Both the position numbers and the translations under genes were made by a program. The notes under the pieces are model-generated. The model was not told where the DNA came from. It saw only the letters and a list, made by a program, of their open reading frames with translations, and ran no database searches. From contig JAJRWR010000017.1 in the NCBI GenBank assembly GCA_024276695.1, positions 1-64,000 of the forward strand: a DNA stretch of 64,000 nucleotides. Reading direction: 5' to 3'. Shown piece after piece: positions 28,451 to 37,445 of this stretch (position 1 is its first letter; each line of letters starts with the position of its first letter). The stretch comes from an archaeon. Its GTDB lineage: Archaea > Thermoproteota > Nitrososphaeria > Nitrososphaerales > Nitrosopumilaceae.

Positions 28451-28918
28451 ACGGCAAAAGTTGATGACTTAGATTTACAAATTTTATCAGAGTTATCCAA
28501 TGATGCTTCAATTTCAGTTCCTCGATTATCAAAAAAAATCAATGTCAACTCATCTGTTGTATATTCAAGAATCAAAAGGTTAGTAAAAAGAAAACTGATT
28601 GAGCGTTTCACAATTGTTGTAAATGATGATGAACTTGGCTATAATGTTAAAGCATTAACTGGAATTAATATGGACACAAAAAAACGAGATCACATTATTG
28701 AAGAATTATTCAAGATTGATGGGGTTAGAGAAGTCGCTGAAGTTACAGGTAGATTTGATATTCTGGTAACAATGTATTCAAAATCATTAGATCAAATGCA
28801 TAAAATGGTTTCTGAGCAAATTGGTAGAATCGAAGGAATTCAGTCTTCTGAGTCATTCATTGAAATGAAATCCCGAATGAAAGCAATGCCATATATGCCA
28901 TCAAAGGATAATGACTGA
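28451..28918 (+). CDS. Lrp/AsnC family transcription regulator with no standard start codon
   Basis: The full two-domain protein is visible in one frame: a winged HTH (KVDDLDLQILSELSNDASIS, VVYSRIKRLVKRKLIERF) and then an Lrp ligand-binding domain ending MKAMPYMPSKDND, about 155 residues. The first in-frame ATG (28670) is at residue ~74 and would remove the HTH. Upstream the frame reads GTG TTT TAA ACG GCA AAA, so either ACG at 28451 is the start, or a GTG at 28442 is followed by a stop at the third codon. It lies just before ctaB. Its amino-acid effector is unknown. Confidence 0.8.
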   Translation, partial: TAKVDDLDLQILSELSNDASISVPRLSKKINVNSSVVYSRIKRLVKRKLIERFTIVVNDDELGYNVKALTGINMDTKKRDHIIEELFKIDGVREVAEVTGRFDILVTMYSKSLDQMHKMVSEQIGRIEGIQSSESFIEMKSRMKAMPYMPSKDND

Positions 28919-28920
28919 TA

Positions 28921-29850
28921 TTGCAAAAGCAAAAATCTGAATCTAGAGTAGCAGTATATTATGAATTAACAAAGCCAAAAATTTGGTATTTACTTGTTTT
29001 TACAGCATTTGGTGCAGCATTAACAGCATCCAATATTTATGATATTGAAATTTCCCCAGCAACATGGCTTTTGATGTTATTTTCAGTTGCAGCCGGTTCA
29101 GCTGCTGCAAATACTTTGACAAATTATCATGATAGAGACATTGATGCCATTATGGAAAGAACAAAAGACAGACCTTTACCATCAAAAAGAATTTACCCAG
29201 CAGTAAAAGCAAGGAATTTTGGATTAGTATTAGCAGGTATATCATTAGTTTTAGCATTTGGAATTTCTTTTACCACTACACTAGAGCAAGGTGCATGGGC
29301 AACTGCTTTCATTGCATTTGGGTTAGTAAATAATATTATAATTTATTCATATGTACTAAAACGAAATTCAAGAACTAATATAATTTTAGGAGGATTATGT
29401 GGCGGGTCACCACCAATGATTGGATGGGTAGCTGTCAGTATGTCAGATTTGTGGACTATGGGTCTTGCTATGGCAGGATTAGTGTTTATATGGATTCCAA
29501 TGCATATTTGGGCTCTAACTTTACATTTCAAAGAAGATTATAACAAAGTAAGTGTTCCAATGTTAACTGCAGTACAATCAGAAAAAACTTCTGCAAGAGC
29601 TATTGCACTTTCAACAGTTGTGATGGTGTTATTTTCTATTGCTCCATTTTTCATCACCACTCAAAACGGTGAAGAAATGGTTGGTGTAGTATATCTATGG
29701 ACAGCAATTGCGTCGGGTGCATTAATGTTGGGATTATCAGCATGGGTTATAGTCAAGCCCATGGAAAAAGCTGCATGGACATTGTTTAAATTTTCTAGTC
29801 CATATTTAGCAGTATTATTTATTGCATTAATGGTTGACTCTGCATTATAA
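28921..29850 (+). CDS. ctaB: Protoheme IX farnesyltransferase (heme O synthase)
   Basis: Membrane prenyltransferase, 309 residues with about eight or nine hydrophobic helices. The two aspartate-rich motifs are present: NYHDRDIDAIMERTKDRPLP and the second near HFKEDYNKVSVPML. It makes heme O for a terminal oxidase. The start is TTG at 28921, two bases after the regulator's stop. The last bases overlap the convergent small ORF by six. Confidence 0.95.
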   Translation: MQKQKSESRVAVYYELTKPKIWYLLVFTAFGAALTASNIYDIEISPATWLLMLFSVAAGSAAANTLTNYHDRDIDAIMERTKDRPLPSKRIYPAVKARNFGLVLAGISLVLAFGISFTTTLEQGAWATAFIAFGLVNNIIIYSYVLKRNSRTNIILGGLCGGSPPMIGWVAVSMSDLWTMGLAMAGLVFIWIPMHIWALTLHFKEDYNKVSVPMLTAVQSEKTSARAIALSTVVMVLFSIAPFFITTQNGEEMVGVVYLWTAIASGALMLGLSAWVIVKPMEKAAWTLFKFSSPYLAVLFIALMVDSAL

Positions 29851-30054
29851 AATACTCCCTTTATCATCTAAGTTGTTAAGTTCCTTGGTTATTTCAGAAT
29901 GATTTTCTATCAAAGTTTTTAATTCATTTTTTAATTGTTCAGAGTTCCAATCTGAAGAAATTAACGATGTTAATTTAGCAACAATTTCCCATTGGAAATT
30001 GTTTTGATCATCAATTAATTCTAAAAATCGCTTTCCCTTTTCATCATCATTCAT
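29845..30054 (-). CDS. Small acidic hypothetical protein
   Basis: 69 residues, helical and acidic (MNDDEKGKRFLELIDDQNNF). No recognised domain. ATG start; convergent with ctaB. Codon use looks like its neighbours, so probably a real gene. Confidence 0.6.
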   Translation of the reverse strand: MNDDEKGKRFLELIDDQNNFQWEIVAKLTSLISSDWNSEQLKNELKTLIENHSEITKELNNLDDKGSIL

Positions 30055-30144
30055 AATTTTTTATCATAAAACAATCATAAAAAGTTAGCATTGGTAATTA
30101 CATTATTTCAAAGTTTTATTAGCAAATAATAATTATTTTTCATT

Positions 30145-30300
30145 ATGCAATGTAGTATTTCAGAATGTAAACAAAAAGCAGCAGAGACAGTACAAATTAG
30201 CTTTCGGGAAACGAGAAGTCTATGCAATAAACACTATAAATTATTCAGTAACAAGGATAGGAAACATATTCCAAAATTTTCTAAAGCATCAAATTCTTAG
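30145..30300 (+). CDS. Small Cys/His protein (51 aa), putative zinc finger
   Basis: Reading from the ATG at 30145 gives 51 residues beginning MQCSISECKQKA, with SLCNKHYKLF in the middle, and ending at TAG. The spacing Cys-x4-Cys...Cys-x2-His is a plausible zinc site of the type seen in small archaeal zinc-finger proteins. It lies alone in the gap between two genes, with a T-rich stretch before it. Expression is not shown. Confidence 0.55.
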   Translation: MQCSISECKQKAAETVQISFRETRSLCNKHYKLFSNKDRKHIPKFSKASNS

Positions 30301-30372
30301 TAAAAAACCAAGTTGTTATTCAAATTATGAAATTATTGAAAGATTTAACATCTACCATTTTCAAAGTAAAAT

Positions 30373-30837
30373 ATGGCAGCCAAGAAGAAAAATGTATCCA
30401 AAAAGAAAGTAAAAAAAATAGCTTCTAAACCAAAAAAACAAATTATATCAAAAAAACCCGAGTTCGAAAAAGCATGGAAAGACTACAATTCTGCTTTAGA
30501 TGGTTGGAAAGAATCTCTTGCACAATGGCAAAAAGCTACAAATGAAACTTTAATGACTTATCATGATGCCTGTCAGAAAGCATTAGAAACAGATGCTGAA
30601 TTATTAAAAAAAGTTAGTTCAAGTTGGGAAAATACTTGGGAAGAAATTGGTCCAGAATATATCAAACAACAGACAAAAATGATAGAAAATATCTTTAAAG
30701 AAACTAACATTGAATCAATAAAAAAATTCAATGGTCAGTGGGAAAAATTTCTTAAAACCTCTGGGGATGACTCAATAGTGGCATATCAAGAAGCTATCAA
30801 AAAATTTAATCAAGCATGGCAATCAGGACAAATGTGA
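30373..30837 (+). CDS. Phasin-like helical protein
   Basis: 154 residues. A lysine-rich N-terminal tail (about 30 residues) precedes long amphipathic helices with regularly spaced Trp (WKDYNSALDGWKESLAQWQK, WENTWEEIG, FNGQWEKFL). This composition recalls phasins and PhaE-type subunits of polyhydroxyalkanoate granules. A second protein of the same style lies at 33991-34404. No PHA synthase is in the window, so function is inferred weakly. Confidence 0.6.
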   Translation: MAAKKKNVSKKKVKKIASKPKKQIISKKPEFEKAWKDYNSALDGWKESLAQWQKATNETLMTYHDACQKALETDAELLKKVSSSWENTWEEIGPEYIKQQTKMIENIFKETNIESIKKFNGQWEKFLKTSGDDSIVAYQEAIKKFNQAWQSGQM

Positions 30838-30860
30838 TGTTATCACATTAGATGAAATTT

Positions 30861-31859
30861 TTATTTTTTCATTTTTACTATTCGGAAAACTTTGCATTCA
30901 CATACTGAACAAGATCCCTTAATGGCAGATCTGCCATTTTTCATTATAGTTTCTTCAGGGTTTTTGATAATTCTTTTAGTTTTACACTTAACACAATATA
31001 CTTCTTGTGAAATTGTTTTTGAAGTTTTTATTTCAGATATATCCGGATGATTAAGTTTATTTTCAATAGCACCAAGTTTTTTATCTTGTTTTCTTAATGT
31101 TTGAATAATTTCACGTTCAATATCTACAGATTCTAATTTTTCAATTTCCTTTTCTAATTCCTTAACCTTAGATAATTGCTCAGGAGTAGCTTCTTCCTCT
31201 GATTGTGAATATGGAAAATTTTGATGTGAAAGAACATTTTCTAAATCATCTATTTGTTGTTGTAAATCATTTACTTGTGATAATTGCTCAGGAGTAGCTT
31301 CTTCTTTTTCTGGTTCTACTGGTTCAGGTGCAAGGTCTAGCTCTTGAGGAAGTTCTTCTGCAGATTCTTTTGGTAGTGAACCTCTAGGGCTAGAAGGTGG
31401 TTCTGGTTCTACTGGTTCAGATTTTGATTCTAATTCTTGAATTTGTTTTTCTAATTGTTCTAATCTGTTTAATTGCTCAGGAGTAGCTTCTTCTTTTTCT
31501 GGTTCTACGGGTTCAGATTTTGATTCTAATTCTTGAATTGATAAAGATTTTACAAATGAAGATAGAGGTAAATCTCCAAGAAAATCTAATGTTACTTTAT
31601 TTTTATCAATTCGGATATAAGGACTACCATCAATTGAGAAAGCATGAATTTTATGACCTCTTTTCCAGGAATCTCTTCCACTGTATATTGTAATGTAAAA
31701 TAATCCATTCTTAATGTCAGAAGCAATTGTTAATCGATCGATAGGTTGCCCTTTAGTAATTCCTTTAGCGGTATCTTGATGCCTAGTTGCAACTGAGATT
31801 AAATTTTCAGAATCATAACTAACTTCAGAAATTAAATAATCAGCCCATTTCTTCATCAT
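30861..31859 (-). CDS. DUF3892-like / acidic repeat / zinc-ribbon protein
   Basis: 332 residues in three parts. Residues 1-100 resemble DUF3892 (ISVATRHQDTAKGITKGQPI, GLFYITIYSGR). The middle holds Pro/Glu-rich repeats, several copies of EEATPEQL followed by a short leucine-zipper-like helix. The C-terminus has a DUF5679-type zinc ribbon (YCVKCKTKR...CSVCECKVF). The repeats are also visible as near-identical DNA at 31171-31196, 31279-31304 and 31471-31493. A binding/scaffold protein is plausible; function unknown. Confidence 0.7.
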   Translation of the reverse strand: MMKKWADYLISEVSYDSENLISVATRHQDTAKGITKGQPIDRLTIASDIKNGLFYITIYSGRDSWKRGHKIHAFSIDGSPYIRIDKNKVTLDFLGDLPLSSFVKSLSIQELESKSEPVEPEKEEATPEQLNRLEQLEKQIQELESKSEPVEPEPPSSPRGSLPKESAEELPQELDLAPEPVEPEKEEATPEQLSQVNDLQQQIDDLENVLSHQNFPYSQSEEEATPEQLSKVKELEKEIEKLESVDIEREIIQTLRKQDKKLGAIENKLNHPDISEIKTSKTISQEVYCVKCKTKRIIKNPEETIMKNGRSAIKGSCSVCECKVFRIVKMKK

Positions 31860-32003
31860 AAAAAATAATGATTAATTTCTACTAATTAAGCGATGATTTT
31901 TTAATTCGAATTATTAAAAAGTAATTTGGTCAAATATCTAAGATTTTCATCAAAATAGGCTCAAAAAATAAGATTATTACTAGTAAATTTTCAATGTTGA
32001 TAA

Positions 32004-32384
32004 ATGGAAATTTCTATAGAGCCATGGAAAAAGCTGATAATCCATGAAGTAATTGAATACAAATTTGAGGATTGGGTAAAACAAATAGCATTCAGTACAA
32101 GATCATCAGGAGGAGGAATTCCCACTATGCAATGGACAAATGGAATTGTTTTCTCTCCAGTAAATTTTCCAACAACTAATTCTACAGTAGATGAACAATT
32201 GAAAGGTACTCTACATTGGTCTTCAGTGTCATTTGCAATTAAAGAGAAATTTGAAAAACAGATTGTGAAAGAAAATGCTACAATAAATTTAGTGGATGTT
32301 AGTGTAAATGAGATTTTTAAAGAATTAGCTACTAGTTTAAAAACACAATCAAAATATGCTATTTCCGAGCATGGCAATTCCTAA
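32004..32384 (+). CDS. Hypothetical protein, first of a two-gene unit
   Basis: 126 residues, mixed alpha/beta, no recognised motif. Its TAA overlaps the ATG of the next ORF (TAATG), so the two products are made together and may interact. I do not recognise the family. Confidence 0.6.
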   Translation: MEISIEPWKKLIIHEVIEYKFEDWVKQIAFSTRSSGGGIPTMQWTNGIVFSPVNFPTTNSTVDEQLKGTLHWSSVSFAIKEKFEKQIVKENATINLVDVSVNEIFKELATSLKTQSKYAISEHGNS

Positions 32385-33061
32385 TGAATATTGAAAAAGA
32401 AATAACAAAATGTGAAATTGCTTTAAAACAAATTAAACAATATGATCCTGATCCATATTATGTTGACTATTTTTTTAATGAATACATGATTTCTGTAAAT
32501 AATATAATTGAAGGAATTTTTAAAGAAGCAAATATGGATTTTGGATTATTTGTATCAGAACAAATTTCTGAAAAAAAATTTCATGAAAAAGCAAAAATGA
32601 AAAATGATGAGGGAGCCATTGAATTTTCAGAATGGTATTTAAAAAAATACATTGAAGAACACAAAAATCCATATCCAGATGTTATTAGTCAAGTACGTGA
32701 TTTTAAAAATAAATTTAAAAAATTACCTGAAATTAAAATAATGATCAGAGCATCAGTGAGATACAAGGATGATATTAATCAAAAAATTAAAGTAAATTTG
32801 AGTAATAAGAAATTAAGATCAAGAGATGAATTAGACATCGAAATAAAAAGACAATTACCAGTTTTTTTACAAGTGATTAATCACAAAAGACATGAAAAAA
32901 ATGAGCCCAAAATAGAAGAAAATCAGGTTATTGCATCAGCATTCATAGATATTGAAAACCATGAAGATGTTGAAATAGCATATGCAGCAGAAATTTACAT
33001 TCCTGTTATGAAACGACTAGTAGAAGAATCAAGGAAAAAAATTAAGAAATTAATCAGATAG
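32384..33061 (+). CDS. Hypothetical helical protein, second of a two-gene unit
   Basis: 225 residues, highly charged. The first ~90 residues are helical (KCEIALKQIKQYDPDPYYVD, FFNEYMISVNNIIEGIFKEA) and recall HEPN-like or coiled-coil bundles. Lys-rich C-terminus. It shares a TAATG overlap with the upstream gene. Function unknown. Confidence 0.6.
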   Translation: MNIEKEITKCEIALKQIKQYDPDPYYVDYFFNEYMISVNNIIEGIFKEANMDFGLFVSEQISEKKFHEKAKMKNDEGAIEFSEWYLKKYIEEHKNPYPDVISQVRDFKNKFKKLPEIKIMIRASVRYKDDINQKIKVNLSNKKLRSRDELDIEIKRQLPVFLQVINHKRHEKNEPKIEENQVIASAFIDIENHEDVEIAYAAEIYIPVMKRLVEESRKKIKKLIR

Positions 33062-33075
33062 AAAATTTTCAGAGT

Positions 33076-33744
33076 TTAATCAGATAATCCAAAAATTGAA
33101 TGGTTAGTCTTGACTTTGATGATTGGTAGATATGAATAACCATGATCAAAATTATCTGAGAATTCTGGATCTTGTCCTTGATTTCCTTGATATTTAACAA
33201 AATGTTTTGTGGGTTCAGAATCTAATTCAACATAATTGAAATTATAGTACACCTCATCCATTTCTAAAGAAGTAATGTAACCAATTATCCAAGACGTTTT
33301 GTATACTAATGCATAAAGTGTGAGATTTTGCTCGTCTGGAAATTCTGGATCATATGTTAATCGTGCTAAGCTACCCAAATCTTTTATTTGAATTGGATGG
33401 AATTGGTCAGGGAGGTTTTTTGATTTCATCTGTAATGTAGAAATTTTAGATTTCATATGAACGATAGGTGCATAACGAGAATTGGTTTTTGTTGATTCGA
33501 CAATATCACAAATCTCTTTTCCCGCAGTCACCTGATATGAAACATATCTACCAAACTTTGGCATTGGTGCATAAAAAATCATCAAGGTATTTGCTAATGT
33601 TATACTACTTGAAATAATTCTAGAACCATCTAATTCTTGAGAATATACCCTTTTTGGATATTCTCGAAATGCACATGCATATCTTGCTAAATCATCAAAA
33701 CTAGATAATTCAACAAAGCATTCATTCTGTGTAATAGACATCAA
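33076..33744 (-). CDS. Hypothetical protein
   Basis: 222 residues, soluble, beta-rich, with no signal peptide and no recognised domain. It sits in a patch of poorly known genes between the phasin-like proteins. ATG start, with a second ATG directly after it. Confidence 0.6.
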   Translation of the reverse strand: MMSITQNECFVELSSFDDLARYACAFREYPKRVYSQELDGSRIISSSITLANTLMIFYAPMPKFGRYVSYQVTAGKEICDIVESTKTNSRYAPIVHMKSKISTLQMKSKNLPDQFHPIQIKDLGSLARLTYDPEFPDEQNLTLYALVYKTSWIIGYITSLEMDEVYYNFNYVELDSEPTKHFVKYQGNQGQDPEFSDNFDHGYSYLPIIKVKTNHSIFGLSD

Positions 33745-33759
33745 TAAATTATAAATTGA

Positions 33760-33981
33760 TCATATTTTTATTCTTTCTATATTTTGAGGATTTTTTTGTT
33801 TGAAGTTTTTTCTATCAAAATATTCCATTATAAAATGAAAAACGATTAGTTTTCCAAAAACAATCATAGAGATTAGAGAAAGGATTGACTCGCCTAGATA
33901 ATACAAATACACAGTAACGCCTATGGCAGTCATTACTTCAATAGCAGTACATGAACAAAAAAAGAGAAATTTGTTTCTCAA
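33760..33981 (-). CDS. Small two-helix membrane protein
   Basis: 73 residues with two hydrophobic helices (about 7-27 and 32-52), then a basic tail (FDRKNFKQKNPQ). It lies between the phasin-like gene and the previous ORF on the same strand with gaps of about 10-15 bases, so probably co-transcribed. Function unknown. Confidence 0.55.
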   Translation of the reverse strand: MRNKFLFFCSCTAIEVMTAIGVTVYLYYLGESILSLISMIVFGKLIVFHFIMEYFDRKNFKQKNPQNIERIKI

Positions 33982-33990
33982 TTTACCAAG

Positions 33991-34404
33991 TTATTGGGAT
34001 TTTGGCCACATTGAAGTCCAAGTTTCAGCAAATTTTTTCATCATTTCACCATAAGCATTCATCTGTTCTAATCCAGATGAACTAAGTGCCTTTTGGCAAT
34101 TTTCTGTGAATTGTTTGAAAGTAGCTGTATTAGTGTCATTGAGAGCCTTTTGCCAATTTTCACCAAATTCTTTGAATGAATTCATTCCTACTTCATTGAG
34201 AGCCTTTTGCCAATTTTCACCAAATAATTTCATGGTATCAGCACTAGATTCAACAGTTGCTTTATCCCAAACACGGTTAAACTTTGATTGCATGTCATTA
34301 CTTGCATTTTGAATTTGCTCAAAAAGAGATTTCCAATTTTCAAGAGATTTGGTATATTCGCCCCATAATGAATCCCATTCATTATTTTTTTCTTGTTCAG
34401 ACAT
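33991..34404 (-). CDS. Phasin-like repeat protein
   Basis: 137 residues of amphipathic helix with about three 19-residue repeats beginning at residue ~60: FGENWQKALNEVG, FGENWQKALNDTN, FTENCQKALSSSG. Two of the repeats keep 32 identical bases at DNA level (34137-34168 and 34194-34225, 57 bases apart). The regular Trp pattern resembles phasins or PhaE. Related in style to 30373-30837. A granule-surface role is a guess. Confidence 0.65.
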   Translation of the reverse strand: MSEQEKNNEWDSLWGEYTKSLENWKSLFEQIQNASNDMQSKFNRVWDKATVESSADTMKLFGENWQKALNEVGMNSFKEFGENWQKALNDTNTATFKQFTENCQKALSSSGLEQMNAYGEMMKKFAETWTSMWPKSQ

Positions 34405-34458
34405 TAATTGAAGATAATTTTCATTATTCTTAAATGGATCTATGAAAACAAGTGCATA

Positions 34459-34947
34459 TTATTTTTGGCGATTTTTTAATCTAATATCCATTCGGATTTT
34501 GGCTTCTTCAAATTTTAATCTATCATCATCAGTTTTAAGAGCTAATTTAGGAACAGTCATAGGCTTTCCATTTTTGTTAAGAGCCACAAACGTAACAAAA
34601 GCAGTTCCAGTAACAGTTCTAATTCCAGTGACTATATCCTCAGCTTCAGCTTTAACTTCAATTTCCATTGATGAATTATGAACATAATTTATTCTGGCAT
34701 TTAATGTAAGAACATTACCAACAAAAACAGGTTTCAAAAAATTTACACTATCCATAGATACTGTTACTGCATTAGACTGAGAATGACGTTGGGCAACAAT
34801 TCCTGCCACCATATCAATATGTTTTAAAATTTCACCACCAAATACATTTCCTGCAGGATTTGCATCTGAAGGAAACATTCTAACAATTACTTCAGCATGT
34901 GATTCAGAAGGACTTTTTTCTTGAATTTTAGAATTTTCTGATGACAT
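34459..34947 (-). CDS. Acyl-CoA thioesterase, hotdog fold
   Basis: 162 residues, YciA/acyl-CoA-hydrolase type. RMFPSDANPAGNVFGGEILKHID contains the catalytic Asp/Asn and Gly-Gly helix start, followed by VTVSMDSVNFLKPVFVGNVL. It hydrolyses acyl-CoA esters; chain length not predictable. It starts just downstream of the broken ubiD region on the same strand. Confidence 0.88.
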   Translation of the reverse strand: MSSENSKIQEKSPSESHAEVIVRMFPSDANPAGNVFGGEILKHIDMVAGIVAQRHSQSNAVTVSMDSVNFLKPVFVGNVLTLNARINYVHNSSMEIEVKAEAEDIVTGIRTVTGTAFVTFVALNKNGKPMTVPKLALKTDDDRLKFEEAKIRMDIRLKNRQK

Positions 34948-35003
34948 ATTAACTAATTTTTAGTCCTTAATTTATACAATTTAATTTAATCAGTCAATTC
35001 AGG

Positions 35004-36335
35004 TTATTTGAAATATTTTTCTAGTTTAATTTTATCAATTTTAGGAATTTTAGCTAATTCGAATCCTTCAGGACGTTTAGAAAGAGACCTAGTTGCATCA
35101 ATACCCATTTTTGCAGTTTGTAATTTTTGTTGATTACTAGAAGGATCAAGGCTAGAACCGCGGACATTTTTAATGATTATTAGATCTTTATCTGCTTGGA
35201 ATCTTGTTGCCATAGCATATTCTACCGACTCTGCACTATTAGGATCAATGTCTTCATCAACTACAGTAACTTGTTTCAATTAACGATGAGATTCAAATGT
35301 TTTTTTAATAATTTTTTTAGGATCAGAATCATTTTTCTTTTTAATTTGTATTACAGCGTGTAACCAATTACATCCACCATTAGTCATTGAAACCTGTTTA
35401 GTCTGAGAGAAAGATTTTTTCAATTCTCCATTTAATTTAGATTCAATTGGCATTCCCATTAACAATCTATGTTCTGAATATCCAGAAAGAACATCATGAA
35501 AAATAGGATTATTTCTGAAAAAAAGATTTTCAAGTTCAAAAATGGGTTGGGATCTTTTATGATCATATGTCTGAAGCATTTCAACCATCCATTCGGGATG
35601 GGTTTTATTATGGAGGATTTTTCCTTCCATAACAATTTCAGCACCAGAGGGTACATTCAATCCTGAAAAAGGGAGTTTTGTTAAAGTTAATTTTCCATCC
35701 AAAAGAGAATTTGCAATATCAATTTCATCTTTCCCCCAATCAGCCTGATATGCACCAGCAATTGAAATGGCAGGATGTACACCTACAGTAATAGCAATTT
35801 TAAGATCTTCACCATGTTCTTTTGCATCAGTAAAACACCTATGCAAATGGCGACCTTCTACCATTCTTATAGAAAAATGAGTTTTGTCAATTGGCATCAT
35901 TCTATGAAATGAAGAGTTTTGCTTTCCGGTTTCAGGATTTTTTGCATATACAATAGATGATGTAATAAATGGTCCAGATTCCTTTTCAAAATGAGTCACT
36001 ATAGGCATAGAAAGGAGATTTTTTGACTTGTTTTCCATGAATTTTCCTGAAGAAATAATTTTTGGTTTTTTTGCTTTTTTAATTGCTGAAATTACTTTTT
36101 TGTGGATATTATCTTCAGTACCGCCAACAGCAATACCGAATCGTTTTCGAGTTCCAACTAAATTAGCAATTAATCTAAAATCGCTTTCTTTGATTTTTTC
36201 AAATAAAATAGCATGCAAGCCATCAACCTTAGCTGTAATTCCAGCAATTTCAAATTTTGTTGAAACTGTAGTTTTTACAGTTTTGAGTTCATTGATTTTT
36301 TTAATTTGGGAAATGTAACTTCTTAAATCACTCAT
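35004..36335 (-). pseudogene. ubiD: UbiD-family decarboxylase interrupted by an in-frame TAA
   Basis: Residues 1-351 (35280-36335) cover the prenylated-FMN decarboxylase core (VGTRKRFGIAVGG, SFHRMMPIDKTHFSIRM, VHPAISIAGAYQ, SGLNVPSGAEIV). After ESHR comes TAA (35280-35282). In exactly the same frame the missing C-terminus continues for 91 codons (KQVTVVDEDIDPNSAESVEY, GSSLDPSS). Together they give the normal UbiD length of about 443. It may be a nonsense mutation, a read-through gene or an assembly error; a TTG directly after the stop could also start a separate C-terminal peptide. Overlaps the upstream ORF by eight bases. Confidence 0.88.
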
Positions 36336-36669
36336 TCTCGATCATCTCCATTATCTCAGACATTAAGGCTTTTGCAGTATTAGATTCTAAAGGTTTTTGA
36401 ATAAAAGTGGAAACTAAGGCAATTCCTCTCATTCTAGTACTAATTCGTTCAGCCATAAGTTTTAGAAAAAGAGATTCTGATCTAGATGGTATAATGGTAG
36501 TTGTTATTGGAGTAGGTCCAGTTGCTAATGATACTACCATTGAACCTAGTTTGTTAGTACCTTCAGTTACTGAAACAAAATAACCATTTTCAAATTTTTG
36601 AATTTGTAAAGAAAAACTTCGACTCTCCAAATTTACCATTTTATGGAAAAATCCATTTGGAGAGGTCAA
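36328..36669 (-). CDS. Small conserved hypothetical protein upstream of ubiD
   Basis: 113 residues from a TTG; later in-frame ATG possible (MVNLESRSF). One alpha/beta domain with a Gly-Ser and proline-threonine loop (SMVVSLATGPTPITTTI), somewhat like proteasome-assembly chaperones, but this is weak. It overlaps the start of ubiD by eight bases, so it is co-translated with it. Confidence 0.6.
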   Translation of the reverse strand: MTSPNGFFHKMVNLESRSFSLQIQKFENGYFVSVTEGTNKLGSMVVSLATGPTPITTTIIPSRSESLFLKLMAERISTRMRGIALVSTFIQKPLESNTAKALMSEIMEMIENE

Positions 36670-36686
36670 CGAGCTATGAACAAATC

Positions 36687-37121
36687 TTATGCTTTTATTG
36701 CTATTGATTCACTAGTCTGGGAAGCTATAACTTCAGGATTCTTCTTGCAATTCTTCTCATGTTTATCTGGATAAACATAGAGTTTTTCACAATGTTTGCA
36801 GGGAGTTTTTTCTTTAGTTTTAGTTGTTTTTGCTTTAGCAGTTTTGGCTTTTGATTTTGCCTTTACTTCTTGAACTTCTGATTCAATTTCAGTAGCTGCT
36901 GCAGCTTCCATAGAATCAGCCTCAACTCTAGCTCGTAATTTTGCTTTGTATTTCAAATTACGTGGTTTTGTTCTTAATCTATATCCACAACATGGACACC
37001 ATAGTCCTTCCCATTTGATGAATATTTCACAAATCTGGCATCGACGTTGTCCAGAAGCATATCTTCCAGTGCCAACAGGCTTTTGAGCCTTATATCTAAC
37101 ACAAATTCCTTTACAAGTCAT
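36687..37121 (-). CDS. Zinc-ribbon protein with Lys/Ala-rich linker
   Basis: 144 residues. N-terminal half has two Cys pairs (MTCKGICVRY, CQICEIFIKWEGLWCPCCGYR), then a low-complexity Lys/Ala/Glu linker (about 70-105) and a C-terminal CKHCEKLYVYPDKHEKNCKK zinc-finger-like segment. It looks like a nucleic-acid-binding protein of ammonia-oxidising archaea; target unknown. Confidence 0.7.
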   Translation of the reverse strand: MTCKGICVRYKAQKPVGTGRYASGQRRCQICEIFIKWEGLWCPCCGYRLRTKPRNLKYKAKLRARVEADSMEAAAATEIESEVQEVKAKSKAKTAKAKTTKTKEKTPCKHCEKLYVYPDKHEKNCKKNPEVIASQTSESIAIKA

Positions 37122-37445
37122 CTTGGTATTATTGTATAGAATTCATAGCTATATAAGCATGGATCGATAAAATTCATAAAAAAAGCCTAAAAATATTGTA
37201 AATATTATATGTTTTATACCGATCAAATTTATAATTTTCAAATAAAAACACAAAATCTTCAATAAATATGTATAGCTTAAGTTAAATCAACATTTTTTGA
37301 AAAAATAGCAGGTACCAATATAGTTGTTTAATAAAAAAATTCATCTTTTTTAAAAAAACATGGAATATTTATAATATTATCATACTTTAATCAGCAGCAA
37401 TTAAAATGAATGTTGTGAAATATTCATAGTTTTTAATCATATATG
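37122..37445. other. AT-rich intergenic region
   Basis: About 320 bases without a supported gene. Very AT-rich, with A and T runs and several short near-repeats (ATATTATA, GAATATTTAT, AATATTCAT). No tRNA-like structure or clear hairpin. It may hold promoters for the zinc-ribbon gene or an AT-rich unwinding element, but I see no direct evidence for either. Confidence 0.4.

Noticed and set aside
35280-35282. Stop-codon reassignment of TAA
   Set aside because: TAA is the ordinary terminator of many intact genes here, so genome-wide reassignment is excluded.
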